Positions 11,628 to 21,500 of a stretch of 64,000 nt of DNA are shown here, piece by piece. The position numbers and the translations under genes were made by a program. The stretch comes from Erinaceus europaeus. Lineage: Eukaryota; Chordata; Mammalia; Eulipotyphla; Erinaceidae. The notes under the pieces are model-generated. The model saw nothing but the letters and a program-made list of their open reading frames with translations, had not been told where the DNA came from and did no database searches. Where the stretch lies: contig NC_080172.1 of NCBI RefSeq assembly GCF_950295315.1, forward strand, positions 82,665,118-82,729,117, given 5' to 3'. Every line of letters starts with the position of its first letter. Positions within the stretch are counted from its first letter, which is position 1.

Positions 11628-11809
11628 TCTTCTTCTAGCGTTTGCCCTTCTTCCGTAGCCAGTCAACAGCGTCAGGTTGAGCCTGATGTCTGCTTGTTGC
11701 TGGCTTTGAAAGTGACTGGGATCCATGTGGATTCAGTCGGCTAGGAAGGATCGTCAGTTTCCCCAATAAATGGGTACTCACGGGATGCACCACGAGAAGG
11801 TCGATCCAA
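11628..11809 (-). mobile_element. 182-bp SINE-like element with LINE-shared 3' end
   Basis: Read on the minus strand, it starts TTGGATCGACCTTCTCGTGG, runs about 120 nt through sequence with no match elsewhere in the window, then enters 61 nt (plus 11629-11689) identical to the 3' end of the LINE at 12500-12560, and stops in a TAGAAGAAGAA tail. A perfect 15-bp target-site duplication flanks it. It has no coding frame. GGATCGACC resembles a weak B box but no convincing tRNA fold is visible, so it is either a SINE with an unusual head or an internally deleted LINE joining 5' and 3' ends. It differs from the abundant SINE families here, which end in AATAAA-type tails. Confidence 0.8.
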
Positions 11810-11824
11810 TGCATCCCATACCCT
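11810..11824 (+). repeat. Target-site duplication, right copy
   Basis: TGCATCCCATACCCT, the partner of 11613-11627, with no mismatch. Confidence 0.9.
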
Positions 11825-12147
11825 ATAAGCCAGAGAAGAATAGTGCTCTGGCCTTTCCTCCTCCTCTCTGAATCTCTCCCTCTCTATTTCTCTCTCTTTC
11901 CCTCAATAAAATAAATTCTATAAAGTTAAAAATCACTAAAGTAAGAATATCAGCATTTTAAAATATATACATTGGCATCTTATAAAAACACTAAAATCAA
12001 ATTATACAAGAGTACTTTGGTGCAAGTATATCACAATCCTTGAATCCCCATACTGTGCAAATACACTTCATACTCTAAGACCGATAAACACCAGTGCTAA
12101 TTCAACAAAGAAGTAACCAAATTATCATTATCATGACTATTATAGAG

Positions 12148-12172
12148 TATATATATATATATATATATATAT
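12148..12172. repeat. (AT)n microsatellite
   Basis: About 12 AT units. Confidence 0.9.
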
Positions 12173-12264
12173 GCCCTCCCCCAGGGAAGTTTGGTGGTGG
12201 TTGGGGGGATGGGCAGGGTTAACCTGAGTCTTATGCATAGTAATGTATGTGCTTATTAGCCAGG

Positions 12265-12470
12265 TGCACCCACCCAGCCCCTATTTTTTTGTTGTTGTTG
12301 TTTTACAGACAGAAATTGAGAGGGAAGTGGAGATAGGGAAAAAGAAAGACATCTGCAGCATTGCTTCAGTGCTGAGCTTCTCCCCTACAGGTGGGTTGCT
12401 GAGGGCTTGAACTGGGGTCGTTGTGCATAGCAATCTGTGCCCTCTACCAAGTGCACCACTCCCCGGCTCA
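12265..12470 (-). repeat. SINE family B
   Basis: Antisense: ACAGACAGAAATTGAGAGGG, GACATCTGCAGCATTGCTTC, CTACCAAGTGCACCACTCCC. Confidence 0.8.
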
Positions 12471-12498
12471 TACAATTAAGTACCCTTTTACTAATACT

Positions 12499-12974
12499 AC
12501 TTCTTCTAGCGTTTGCCCTTCTTCCGTAGCCAGTCAACAGCGTCAGGTTGAGCCTGATGTAAAGTTTCGAGACCTCCTTTGAATCTGGAGAGGTGGCAGT
12601 CGTTGACTATGTGAGTCATAGCCTGTCTGGAGCCGCAGGGGCAGTTCGGGTCGTCTCTGGCTCCCCAGCGATGGAACATAGCGGCGCACCGGCCATGGCC
12701 TGTTCGATAGCGATTGAGGAGGGCCCAATCATAACGTGCTAGGTCAAAGCCGGGTTGACGCTTGCAGGGGTCTGTGATGAGGTGTTTGTTCTTTACCTCA
12801 GCTGACTGCCAACTCTGTTTCCAAGAGTCTGGAACAGAGAAGTTCAGGCATAGGGGACCAGATTGGGTGACAAGACGTCAAGCGTTGGACAGGGTGGGCG
12901 AAGATATCCGCGTATATTGGCAGGTCCGGTCGAGCATAGACGTGGGAAATGAACTTAGATGATACCGCATCCCG
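12499..12974 (-). mobile_element. 5'-truncated non-L1 LINE 3' end
   Basis: GC-richer island in AT-rich DNA, bracketed by the 9-bp direct repeat ACTAATACT (12490-12498 and 12975-12983). The minus strand encodes the C-terminal end of a LINE reverse transcriptase protein (see the coding remnant), then a stop codon and a short (GAA)n-type tail instead of poly(A). Many CpGs survive, which argues for a fairly young insertion. Neither L1 (which ends in the YTMEYY region and poly(A)) nor BovB (different C-terminus as I know it) fits. Confidence 0.75.
12506..12877 (-). pseudogene. LINE ORF2-type C-terminal domain, open for 123 codons
   Basis: With no ATG at its start, this frame is open from after a TGA (12878-12880) to the natural TAG (12506-12508). 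Visible blocks in order: KHLITDPCKRQPGFDL, then WALLNRYRTGHGRC, then a Cys/His cluster CPCGSRQAMTHIVNDC (C-x-C-x8-H-x4-C counted loosely), then GGLETLHQAQPDAVDWL. I know this arrangement from the C-terminal zinc-knuckle-like region of many invertebrate LINE proteins, where it follows the reverse transcriptase. The upstream TGA may be a decayed CGA. Residues further upstream (12880-13010) appear in another frame, so a frameshift is also likely. It is a truncated copy and not itself a working gene. Confidence 0.7.
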
Positions 12975-12983
12975 ACTAATACT

Positions 12984-13180
12984 TGAACTGAAGTATGTCT
13001 CTTCAATCAACGCTTGACTGGATGAATTTCTTGTAGTAAAATACTCAAAGGGAGTTCATAAGTACAATATTCCCTGAGTCCTTGCATGTTTGAAATTTCT
13101 AAAGCTTAGACAGACACTTTACAGCCTAACTAGGTATAAATCCTTGGCTCACATTTTCCCTTGAGGTTTTTTGTTTGTTT
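12984..13180. other. Unassigned flank of the LINE insertion
   Basis: Nothing recognised beyond the right-hand direct repeat. Confidence 0.3.
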
Positions 13181-13182
13181 TT

Positions 13183-13376
13183 TGTATAATCTTTATTTGG
13201 TAAAGTCAGCCAGAAATCAAGAGAGAAGAGGTGATAGAAAGGGTTAGAGACAGAGACACCTACAACACTACTTCCCCACTCCTGAACCTTTCCTCCTGCA
13301 GGTGGGCACTGGGAGCTTGAACCTGATCCTTGCACACTGTAATGTGTGCTCAACCAGGTGCGCCGCCTGTTCTGTT
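13183..13376 (-). repeat. SINE family B
   Basis: Antisense copy: CCAGAAATCAAGAGAGAAGA, CTGCAGGTGGGCACTGGGAG, CTCAACCAGGTGCGCCGCC. Confidence 0.82.
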
Positions 13377-13379
13377 CTG

Positions 13380-14070
13380 TTCTGTTTTTTAATCTTGTTT
13401 CATGGTTGTGTTCCTTGGTGTTAATTTTAAGAAGTCTGCATTAACCCCATCCATGGAAATGTTTGTTGGTTTTTCTCTGACCTTTTTTTCTCTGTTATAT
13501 CCTCTGATCTTTTTTCTTTTGTTCTGTTCTCATGGGTGATTTAACTCCTCTCCATGGTCCTTACTCTACCTTCATTTGTATCTATTTGCTCTTAAGTACC
13601 CTAAATTTTAGTTCTCAGTTTTAGACAATAACCATTTTTGAATGACTGATCAATAACCAAGTTCTTGAGAACAATAAATTTGGTGCAACTGGATGAAGTA
13701 GGATTTTGAAGTACTGTGGAAAGAGTAACCAACCGTACAAGACGCTTTTTAGTTCTTTCAATCGATGCAAAACAAGCTGCTAGGAATCTAGTTATTAAAT
13801 ATTTCATATTACTCTAACTCTGTGCACTTAACCTAATGCACTACTACCGCCTGACGTCCTTCACATTACTCACCATGAAGAGTGAAGCTAGAATCCAACT
13901 AAAATGTTTCAGCAAAAGAATGTTTTTTAAAAGAATTCTGAGTTTATGTACTGATGGGAAAAATACTTGACATTTATCAGGCTTTAAAAATGCCTTCTCC
14001 ATGGAAACTGATTCATTTTACAATTCTAGTCAGTCACAGATCAAAACAAATAGAAAATCCAATCTTAGGT
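13380..14070. other. Unassigned intergenic sequence
   Basis: A 68-codon minus-strand frame (13807-13601) shows no domain I can name. Not called as a gene. Confidence 0.3.
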
Positions 14071-14074
14071 TTAA

Positions 14075-14226
14075 ACGTTTTATTTTAAAGGGAAAAGGGG
14101 AGACACCTGCAGCACTGCTTCACTGCTGGTGAAGCTTCCCTGTGCAGGTTGGAGGGTGATGATCTGAACCCGGGTCCTTGAGCACTGTAATCTATGTACA
14201 CTGTACCTGGTGTGCCATCAGCCCCT
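14075..14226 (-). repeat. SINE family B
   Basis: Antisense fragment: ACACCTGCAGCACTGCTTCA to GTGTGCCATCAGCCCC. Confidence 0.8.
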
Positions 14227-14321
14227 GATGTGATAGTTTGATCTGCAGTCCACATCTATTTTTGTCAAATGCTTTTTCTACCACCACCTCCCCCTACACA
14301 CATTTTTTTTTAATTTGGGGG

Positions 14322-14600
14322 TGAGGTGGGGGTAGATAGCATAATGGTTATGCAAAGAGACTATCATGCCTGAGGCTCAGAAGGTCCAGGTTCAGTCTCC
14401 CGCACCACCATAAACCAGTGTTCTGGTAAAGAATAAATAAAAATTAGGAGGTTGGGCAGAAGGTAGATAGCATAATGGTTATACAAACAGACTCTCATGC
14501 CTGAGGCTCCAAAGACCCAGGTTCAATCCCCTGCACCACCACAAGCCAGAGCTGAACAGAGTTCTGGTAAAAACAAAACAAAACAAACAAAAAAAAACCC
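14322..14600 (+). repeat. Two tandem SINE family C copies
   Basis: Copy one spans about 14322-14445 and copy two 14452-14600, both in sense with GGTAGATAGCATAATGGTTA heads and short A-rich tails. Confidence 0.85.
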
Positions 14601-14637
14601 TGATTTAAAAATTGGGAGGTATTATTCTTATATAATA

Positions 14638-14795
14638 GACATTGATTGGATAGAGACATCCAAAAATCAGAAGGAAGGGGGTGATAGAGAGAGGGACAGA
14701 GAGACACCTGCCACGCTGCTTCATCCCCATGGAGACTGGAGGGCTCTAACCGGGTCCTTGCGCATTGTAACAGGTGCGCCACCGCTGGGCCCCCC
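14638..14795 (-). repeat. SINE family B
   Basis: Antisense copy, TTGGATAGAGACATCCAAAA to GTGCGCCACCGCTGGGCCCC. Confidence 0.82.
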
Positions 14796-15304
14796 ACACA
14801 TTGACAAACAGGTTTACAAAGTGACGAAACTATGTGAAAGTCATGTAAATTTTTAGTGGTAGAAAGAAAAGGTCCTGGAACAAGAGAGCTGTATTAGCAA
14901 GCATGCCCCATGAGAAGAGGCGCGCGCGCGTGTGTATGTAGACTGAAAAAGGTTATCATTACCCCTTTGGTTACCCACTACTTCTGGAAAACCATTTCAA
15001 CTGATTCCTTGGATTGCGGTCTCGTTAAGGCACAACTACAAAAAGCGCCAACCGTTGAGGACGCGTGGTCAGAGTCCCAAGTGCAGCAGCGGTAACTTTG
15101 AGAAACTTACATTTCTCCATCTGTGAGGGGGCGGACATAACGGTCCCCGCAGCCCAAAGGATCCTGCTAGCAGGTGAGAGAAAAGCAGACTCCCTCCAGC
15201 CACCAGCGCTCCCACGTGCCGCTCCCGGGTTCCCTCCCTGTGGAGCCACTGGCCCGCGACCCAGCTGCTAGGCGGCCGGGCTGCCGGGAGGGGCGGCGTC
15301 ACGT

Positions 15305-15330
15305 GGGCGGGGCGGGGCGGGGCGGGGCGG
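15305..15330 (+). promoter_or_regulatory. Tandem CGGGG array (Sp-type sites, G-quadruplex capable)
   Basis: Five runs of at least three to four G separated by single C, about 180 bp upstream of the start codon. Confidence 0.7.
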
Positions 15331-15387
15331 CTCGTCGGCCGATCGCACGATGTGACGCGCCGCCGGGAGGCAGGCCGGGCCCTCAAG

Positions 15388-15426
15388 ATGGCGGCGGGAG
15401 CCCCGAGCGGCTCGGCCCGGCAGTAG
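15388..15426 (+). CDS. Upstream ORF 1 of MFSD14A (12 codons)
   Basis: ATG lies inside the AAGATGGCGGC motif and the frame closes at TAG (15424-15426), 77 nt before the main start. It is used only if transcription starts upstream of 15388; that is inferred. Confidence 0.4.
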   Translation: MAAGAPSGSARQ

Positions 15427-15495
15427 TGGCGGCACGGCACTCGCCGCTGGGGCCGGCCGCCCCGGGAGTGGCTGCAGCAGCGCCAGGAGTCGAGG

Positions 15496-15507
15496 ATGGT
15501 AAAATGA
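15496..15507 (+). CDS. Upstream ORF 2 of MFSD14A (3 codons, overlaps main start)
   Basis: ATG GTA AAA TGA. The stop (15505-15507) overlaps the main ATG (15504-15506) as ATGA. The context GAGGATGG has G at +4 and G at -3, at least as good as the main start (AAAATGA, A at -3). Confidence 0.55.
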   Translation: MVK

Positions 15508-15587
15508 CCCAGGGAAAGAAGAAGAAACGGGCCGCGAACCGCAGTATCATGCTGGCCAAGAAGATAATCATTAAGGACGGAGGCACG
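15504..15587 (+). CDS. MFSD14A: MFSD14A exon 1 (residues 1-28)
   Basis: Cytosolic basic N-terminus ([14 protein letters not shown]). Donor ACG|GTGAGC, phase 0. Intron 1 is about 11 kb, the longest of the gene. Confidence 0.96.
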
Positions 15588-18500
15588 GTGAGCTGGGGGG
15601 TACCGCGCCCGCCGCGGAGCGTCCCTCGGGGGCCCCCAACCTGATCATTCTCTGGCCCCAGCGCTGGGGCCGCCAGCCGCCTCTGGGCTCCCTACTCCCC
15701 CCTCCCCTCCGCCAGTGCTGACGGGGTCTCAGGCTTCCGTGTCCCCGAGCCTCTGCGCGGGAGTCTTTCCTCCCCGGCCCGGCCTGCGGCCTCCAGGGCC
15801 CGTCCTCTTGGAGACGCCGCTCGCCGCGCCCGCACCTGCCGCCTTCTCCCCCCGGCGGCCCCGGGGAGGCTCTGCGGCCTGGAGCCCCACGTGCGCCTCC
15901 GCAGGGAGCCGATCGACGCCAGACCCGCCCGCCGCGCCCTCGCCTCCGCGGGCAGGCCCCGCGCCGCGCCGCTGGGGAAGGAAGGGGCAGGCGGCGCTCC
16001 CTGCGCTCCCATATGCTGCTCACCGGCTGGCATCTGGCGCGGCCACCCCGCGGGCGCCCCGTAGCGCGTTCGCCCTTCCCTCCCTCCGCGTTCCGGGTCG
16101 GTGCTCTGCTCTTAGCCGCTGCCGGTCCGGTCAACACCAGCACAAGGTGGGCTGGCGCGGCTGTCGGCTCCACTTCCCAGTCAGGAGCGGGTCGGAGGAC
16201 ACCTGGGGCCTAGGCTTCAGTCTGTTAGTTTTCAAAAATCTGTGATCATCCAGTTGTCTTGAAATCAGTAAAGACTAAATAGAAGTGGCCGTGGCTTGAG
16301 GATTAGGAGACTTTGAAAAGAAAGCAGGTTGAGGGCAAGGGAACATTTTTTTTTTTTTTTGCTTTTCAGATACAGTTGTCATCACAATAAACTTTGTGCG
16401 TGTGCTGTCGTTAGCCAGCAGGGGACGTAAGGTTTTTAATTGAAAAAAAGTCGTATAGGCTTTTATGCTGAGATTTCTACTTTTCTCCACTCTTTGGTCT
16501 TTGTTGGCATTCTTTGCTATCACGTTCCGAAATAGAATGGAAAAGTGTTTGACTTTCCAACAAGTGTGCAGGAATGAGTCCTAACCTTTATTTGTATGTA
16601 TATTCCTTTAACTCCATCAGTTGCTAGCACAATACTAAATATGTAAGTAAACCACTTCACAGTGTTTGATTAATTTGATTAAGTGATAGCTTCCTTCTGA
16701 CTTTTTAGAAAACTGCCCTGTTAATATACTAACATTTAGAAAGTTTGGCACGTATGTAATGATCTCAGAATGTACTTTTTACTGTCAAGTTTATTAGGTG
16801 TCATAGCTCTGACATTTGGTAGGGGAAAAAAAAACCTTGGAGATTAAAGTTCTGAGATCTTGTTGCTGTACGTGTTTCGTTAAAACCATACTTCTATCAA
16901 ATTAATTAGGGATAATCATGGCTCTTGACCAAACTGAGAGAGTGAAGTAGAGAAAGGACCTTAAGGAGTGCTATCTGCCTTAGAGAAACACAGGGACTTG
17001 ACTTTTTTTTATTCACAATTAAAAATATATATACAAGGGAGTCGGGCTGTAGTGCAGCGGACAAAGAGCAGGTGTCGCAAAGCACAAGGACCGGCATAAG
17101 GATCCCGGTTCGAACCCCGGCTCCCCACTTGCAGGGGAGTCGCTTCACAGGTGGTGAAGCAGGTCTGCAGGTGTCTGTCTTTCTCTCCTCTCTGTCTTCC
17201 CCTCCTCTCTCCATTTCTCTCTGTCCTATCCAACAACGACAACAACAATAATAACTACAACAATAAAACAAGGGCAACAAAAAGGAATAAATAAAATAAA
17301 TATTTAAAAAAAATTTTTAAATATATATATATACAAAATAGAAACAACAACAAGGAGTTGTGTCTTATAAGAGCAAATAATATTTAACCTCTGTATAATT
17401 TGCAGGAAAATTAAACTAATCGAAATGCACCTTTTTATTTTCAATTTTGTTAGCTCAAGAGTTTTGATTCTCTTTATAGGAGATATTTCCATTCCAAATC
17501 CTTTGTAAAGTTGTAAATTCACAACTTGCTTTTGTACACAAAATAGACTTTTTACAGTGCTATATGTATTTAAGAAGGCACATAAAATAAATGAAAACTT
17601 TTTTGAGGGAAATGAACCTTGTAGGTATAATCATTTATCACCTTCATACACCTTATATTTTTAATTATTTGGGGCACCTTCGTACACTTTATAAGAGCAT
17701 TGTTGCTCCTTTAGAATAAAGTATTTGTTTATATATCTTAGAATGCAACAGGGCCTGTGTGTGAATTTAAATTAGTAAAAATTAGATTTAGGTGTGTGTG
17801 TTTCCATTTTGACCAGAACACCTGACTCATCTTTGACTGTTGGTGGTGCTAGACGCTTCTTTTAATTTGGTGGGGCTTGGCACACGCCAGAGTAGCTCAT
17901 ATGCAAAGCAGCACTATCCAGATGAATTACCTTGCTGACCCTAGTTTTAAACTTTCTTTTCTTTTCTTTTTTTTTTTAGAATTTTTAAAAAATCATCTTT
18001 ACTTATTTATTGGATAGAGACAGGTAGAAATTGAGAGGGAAGGGGGTGATAGAGAGGGAGAGAGACAGAGAGACACTTGCAGCCCTGCTTCACCACTTGT
18101 GAAGCCTTCCCCCTGCAGGTGGGGACCGGGGGATCAAACCTGGATCCTTGGGCACTGTAACATGTGTGCTCAGCCAGGTGCCGCCCCACCCCCATTTTCA
18201 ATTTTTTTTAAGCTATTTATTCCCTTTTGTTGCCCTTGTTGTTTTGTTGTCATTATTATTGTTGTTATTGATGTCATTGTTGTTGGATAGGACAGAGAGA
18301 AATGGAGAGAGGAGGGGAAGACAGAGAAGGGGAGAGAAAGATAGACACCTGCAGACCTGCTTCACCACTTGTGAAGTGACTCCCCTGCAGGTGGGGAGCC
18401 GGGGACTTGAACTGGGATCCTTACGCCAGTCCTTGCACTTTGTGCCATCTCATTTTCAATTTTAATGTATGTAACATCCTGATACATACTCAGTGCAGAC

Positions 18501-21500
18501 CATTTAGAACAGTTGGATTAAAAGTGCCTTCTGATATTTTGGGATACTTTCAGGTTTATTGTTACCAGGTTATTTGTAACCCTTTCTGTTAGCAGTTAAA
18601 GCTAGAATTATTTACAGTAGTTAATCAAAATTAGAATTTTCCATATTGCTTTTAAGTTTGCTTATTTTTTATATGATCTTTATTATTTTGTGGAAAGGAC
18701 TGTATCTCTGAAGTGAAAACTGTACCAGTACCTGAAAAAAAAAATGACAAGTTTCTTTGCAAAGTGGAATATGCTCAGAGAATCAGGATACTAGCCTTTT
18801 TTAAAAAAAATATTTTATTTATTCATGAGAAAGAACCAGATATTACTCTGGTACATGTGCTGCCGGGGATCGAACTCAGGACCTCATGCTTGAGAGTCCA
18901 ATGCTTTGTCCACTGCGTCACCTCCCGGACCACAGAATACCAGATTTTTATTGCTCCTAGTGCTAATCTTAATTACAGTAAATAGTGTGTTATTGGTTTA
19001 AGTGTCTGGACCTAAGTTGTGATCTTCTGCATACTTCACTTGCAGAAACGTGTAGGATAGAAAGATGAGTGACTAAGCAAGTTGTTGTATATATACACAA
19101 TGGAATACTACTCAGCTATTAAAAATGGTGACTTCGGGAGTCCGGCGGTAGCGCAGCGGGTTAAGTGCACATGGCATGAAACTCAAAGCACAAGGACTGG
19201 CTTAAGGATTCTGGTTCAAGCCCCCGGCTCCCCACCTGCAGAGGAGTCGCTTCACAAGCAGTGAAGCAGGTCTGTAGATGTCTATCTTTCTCTCGCCCTG
19301 TTTTCCCCTCCTCTCTCCATTTCTCTGTCCTACCCAACAACGACAACATCAATAACAGCAACAATAGTAACTACAACAATAAAACAAGGGCAACAAAAGG
19401 GAATAAATAAATATTTAAAAAAATTAAAGGGGGAGTCAGGCGGTAGCACAGCGGGTTAAGGGCATGTGGCCTGAAGCACAAGGACCAGCATAAGGATCCC
19501 GGCTCCCCACCTGCAGGGGAGTCACTTCACAGGCCATGAAGCAGGTCTGCAGGTGTCTTTCTTTCCCCTTTTCTGTCTTCCCCTCCCCTCTCCATATCTT
19601 TCTGTCCAATCCAACAATGACAACAACAATAATAACTACAATAATAAAACAAGGGCAACAAAAAAAGAATAAATAAATACTAAAAAAACTTAAAAAAAAT
19701 TTTTTTTAATGGTGACTTGACTATTTTCAGCCGATCTTGGATGGACCTTGAAAAATTCATGGTTAAGTGAAATAAGTCAGAAACAGAAGGATGAATATGG
19801 GATGATCTCACTGTCAGGCAGAAGTTGAAAAACAAGATCAGAAGAGAAAACACAAGTAGAACCTGAACTGGAATTGGCATATTGCACCAAAGTAAAAGAC
19901 TCTGGGGTGGGTGGGGGGAGAATACATGTCCAAAAAGGATGACAGAGGACCTAGTGGGGGTTGTATTGTTATATGGAAAACTGGGAAATGTTATGCATGT
20001 ACAAACTATTGTATTTACTGTCGAATGTAAAGCATTAATTCCCCAAAAACAAACAAACAAACACTCCTGTGTAGTATAGTTGCAGAATAGCTCTGTGCTC
20101 CCCAGGTTGCTGCTAAATAGCCTCTGGTTGTTAGCATTTAAGTCAAGAAGGACGCCAAGGTAACTTACAAAAAGCAGCTGTTCTTTGAAGTCAGAAGCCT
20201 ATGTCAAGTAATATCAATATATAGAGTCTGTAGTTTCTTAGGCAAGTTTGTGGCAGGCAGTGCCATGAGAGACATGGTTCAGCATTTGCTTTAGATTAAT
20301 GTGCTTTAGGTTGGCAGGTGGCTCATTCTGGGTTTGAGCCCCAAGACCACCACATAGAAGGACTTGCAGGGGGTAAAGTTTCATGAGTAGTGCAGTGGTG
20401 CTATGCAGTCTCTCTTCTCTTCCTATCTCTTTCTGCCTCTCTATTAAAATATAAGGAAAAGGGAGTCGGGCTGTAGTGCAGTGGGTTAAGCGCAGGTGGC
20501 GCTAAGCTCAAGGACCGGTGTCAGGATCTCGGTTCGAACCCCGGCTCCCCACCTGCAGGCAGGTCCCTTCACAGGCGGTGAAGCAGGTCTGCAGGTGTCT
20601 GTCTTTCTCTCCCCCTCTGTCTTCCCCTCCTCTCTCCATTTCTCTCTGTCCTATCCAACAACAACGACATCAATAATAACTACAACAATAAAACAACAAG
20701 GGCAACAAAAGGGAATAAATAAATAAAATTAAAAAAATAAAATATAAGGAAAAGATTAGTGTGCTTTGAGAATAAACTCAAAAGCAGTTTTCAAAGATTA
20801 TTCGCATCTTTCTGGTTAGAAGATGTGCTTCTCAGTAGTTTCAGCATCTGTAGAAATTAATTTGTAGTTAACATCATTTATATAAAACTACTAATAGTTT
20901 GAAGACTAAAGAGAAAGAATAGCTTTTCCCAAGTATTCTTTTTTTTTTTAAGTGATTTAATAATGATTGACAAGATTGTGGGATAAAAGGGGTACAGTTC
21001 CATGCAGTTCCCACCACCAGAGTTCCATGTCCTCTCCCATCCATTGGAAGGGTCCCTATTCTTTATTTCTCTGGGAGTATGCACCAAAGATTTTTATGGG
21101 GCGCTGAGGTCTGGCTTCTGTAATTGCTTCTCCACTGTACATGGGGTGGCAATCGTTGTGTTGGTTAGGTTGTGATCAGCAGATGCAATATTATTTGATA
21201 TGGATTGGGAGAGGCATATGGGAAAGTGGGCCCTATCCAAGGGTTCCAGGACTGGGGGAAGTAGAAGCTCTACAGTGGAGATGTGAGGTTCCTGCTGTCT
21301 TAGGGTTCAAAAAGACAATCGATAGTTAATGTTATCATCACATTATTTGGTAATTGGGTTAACTTTGAAAAGTCCTTTTGTTAGGGTTTGCTGTACGGTA
21401 CCCAGTATCTTGTATATAACTCTGCTATTGGTTGCTTCTGATCTACTTGGTCTAGGCTTTTGAGAGAGTCTGCATATCAATTACACAGCCTGTGTATTGA

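Larger units (their letters stand above)
11533..11930 (+). repeat. SINE family C, split by an insertion
   Basis: The left half (GGGGAGATAGCATAGTGGTT to TCTGTGCATCCCATACCC) and right half (CATCCCATACCCTATAAGCC to the AATAAAATAAATT tail) are one SINE interrupted at 11628-11809 by another element. This dates the insert as younger than the SINE. Confidence 0.85.
15180..16220 (+). promoter_or_regulatory. MFSD14A: CpG-island promoter of MFSD14A
   Basis: Base composition switches abruptly to GC- and CpG-rich over about 1 kb around exon 1, with no TATA box. Motifs seen: a CACGTG E-box at 15213-15218, another at 15300-15305, a run of tandem CGGGG units at about 15305-15330 (Sp/KLF-type sites), and AAGATGGCGGC (YY1-type) at 15385-15395. 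TATA-less transcription probably starts between the CGGGG run and the YY1-type site. The island continues about 600 bp into intron 1. Long frames on both strands here reflect GC bias and are not genes. Confidence 0.85.
19083..20070 (+). mobile_element. L1 3' end, split by two SINEs
   Basis: The left part (19083-19134) encodes the L1 ORF2 C-terminal [13 protein letters not shown]. The right part (19708-20070) continues with ORF2/3' UTR sequence (GAAATAAGTCAGAAACAGAA, GATGATCTCACTGTCAGGCA) to an AAACAAACAAACAAAC tail. The 11-bp repeat AATGGTGACTT at both junctions shows that the intervening SINEs inserted into the L1. Confidence 0.85.

Noticed and set aside
11613..11824. Assembly or vector contamination as the origin of the 11.6-kb insert
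   Set aside because: The perfect target-site duplication within a host SINE is the footprint of a genuine retroposition event.
13601..13807. 68-codon minus-strand frame outside repeats
   Set aside because: No recognisable domain, no splice or promoter context. The similar frame at 8045-8251 was left uncalled for the same reason.
15174..16245. Several long frames on both strands (up to 200 codons)
   Set aside because: They are by-products of the GC-rich CpG island. Only the first 28 codons from 15504 continue into spliced MFSD14A.
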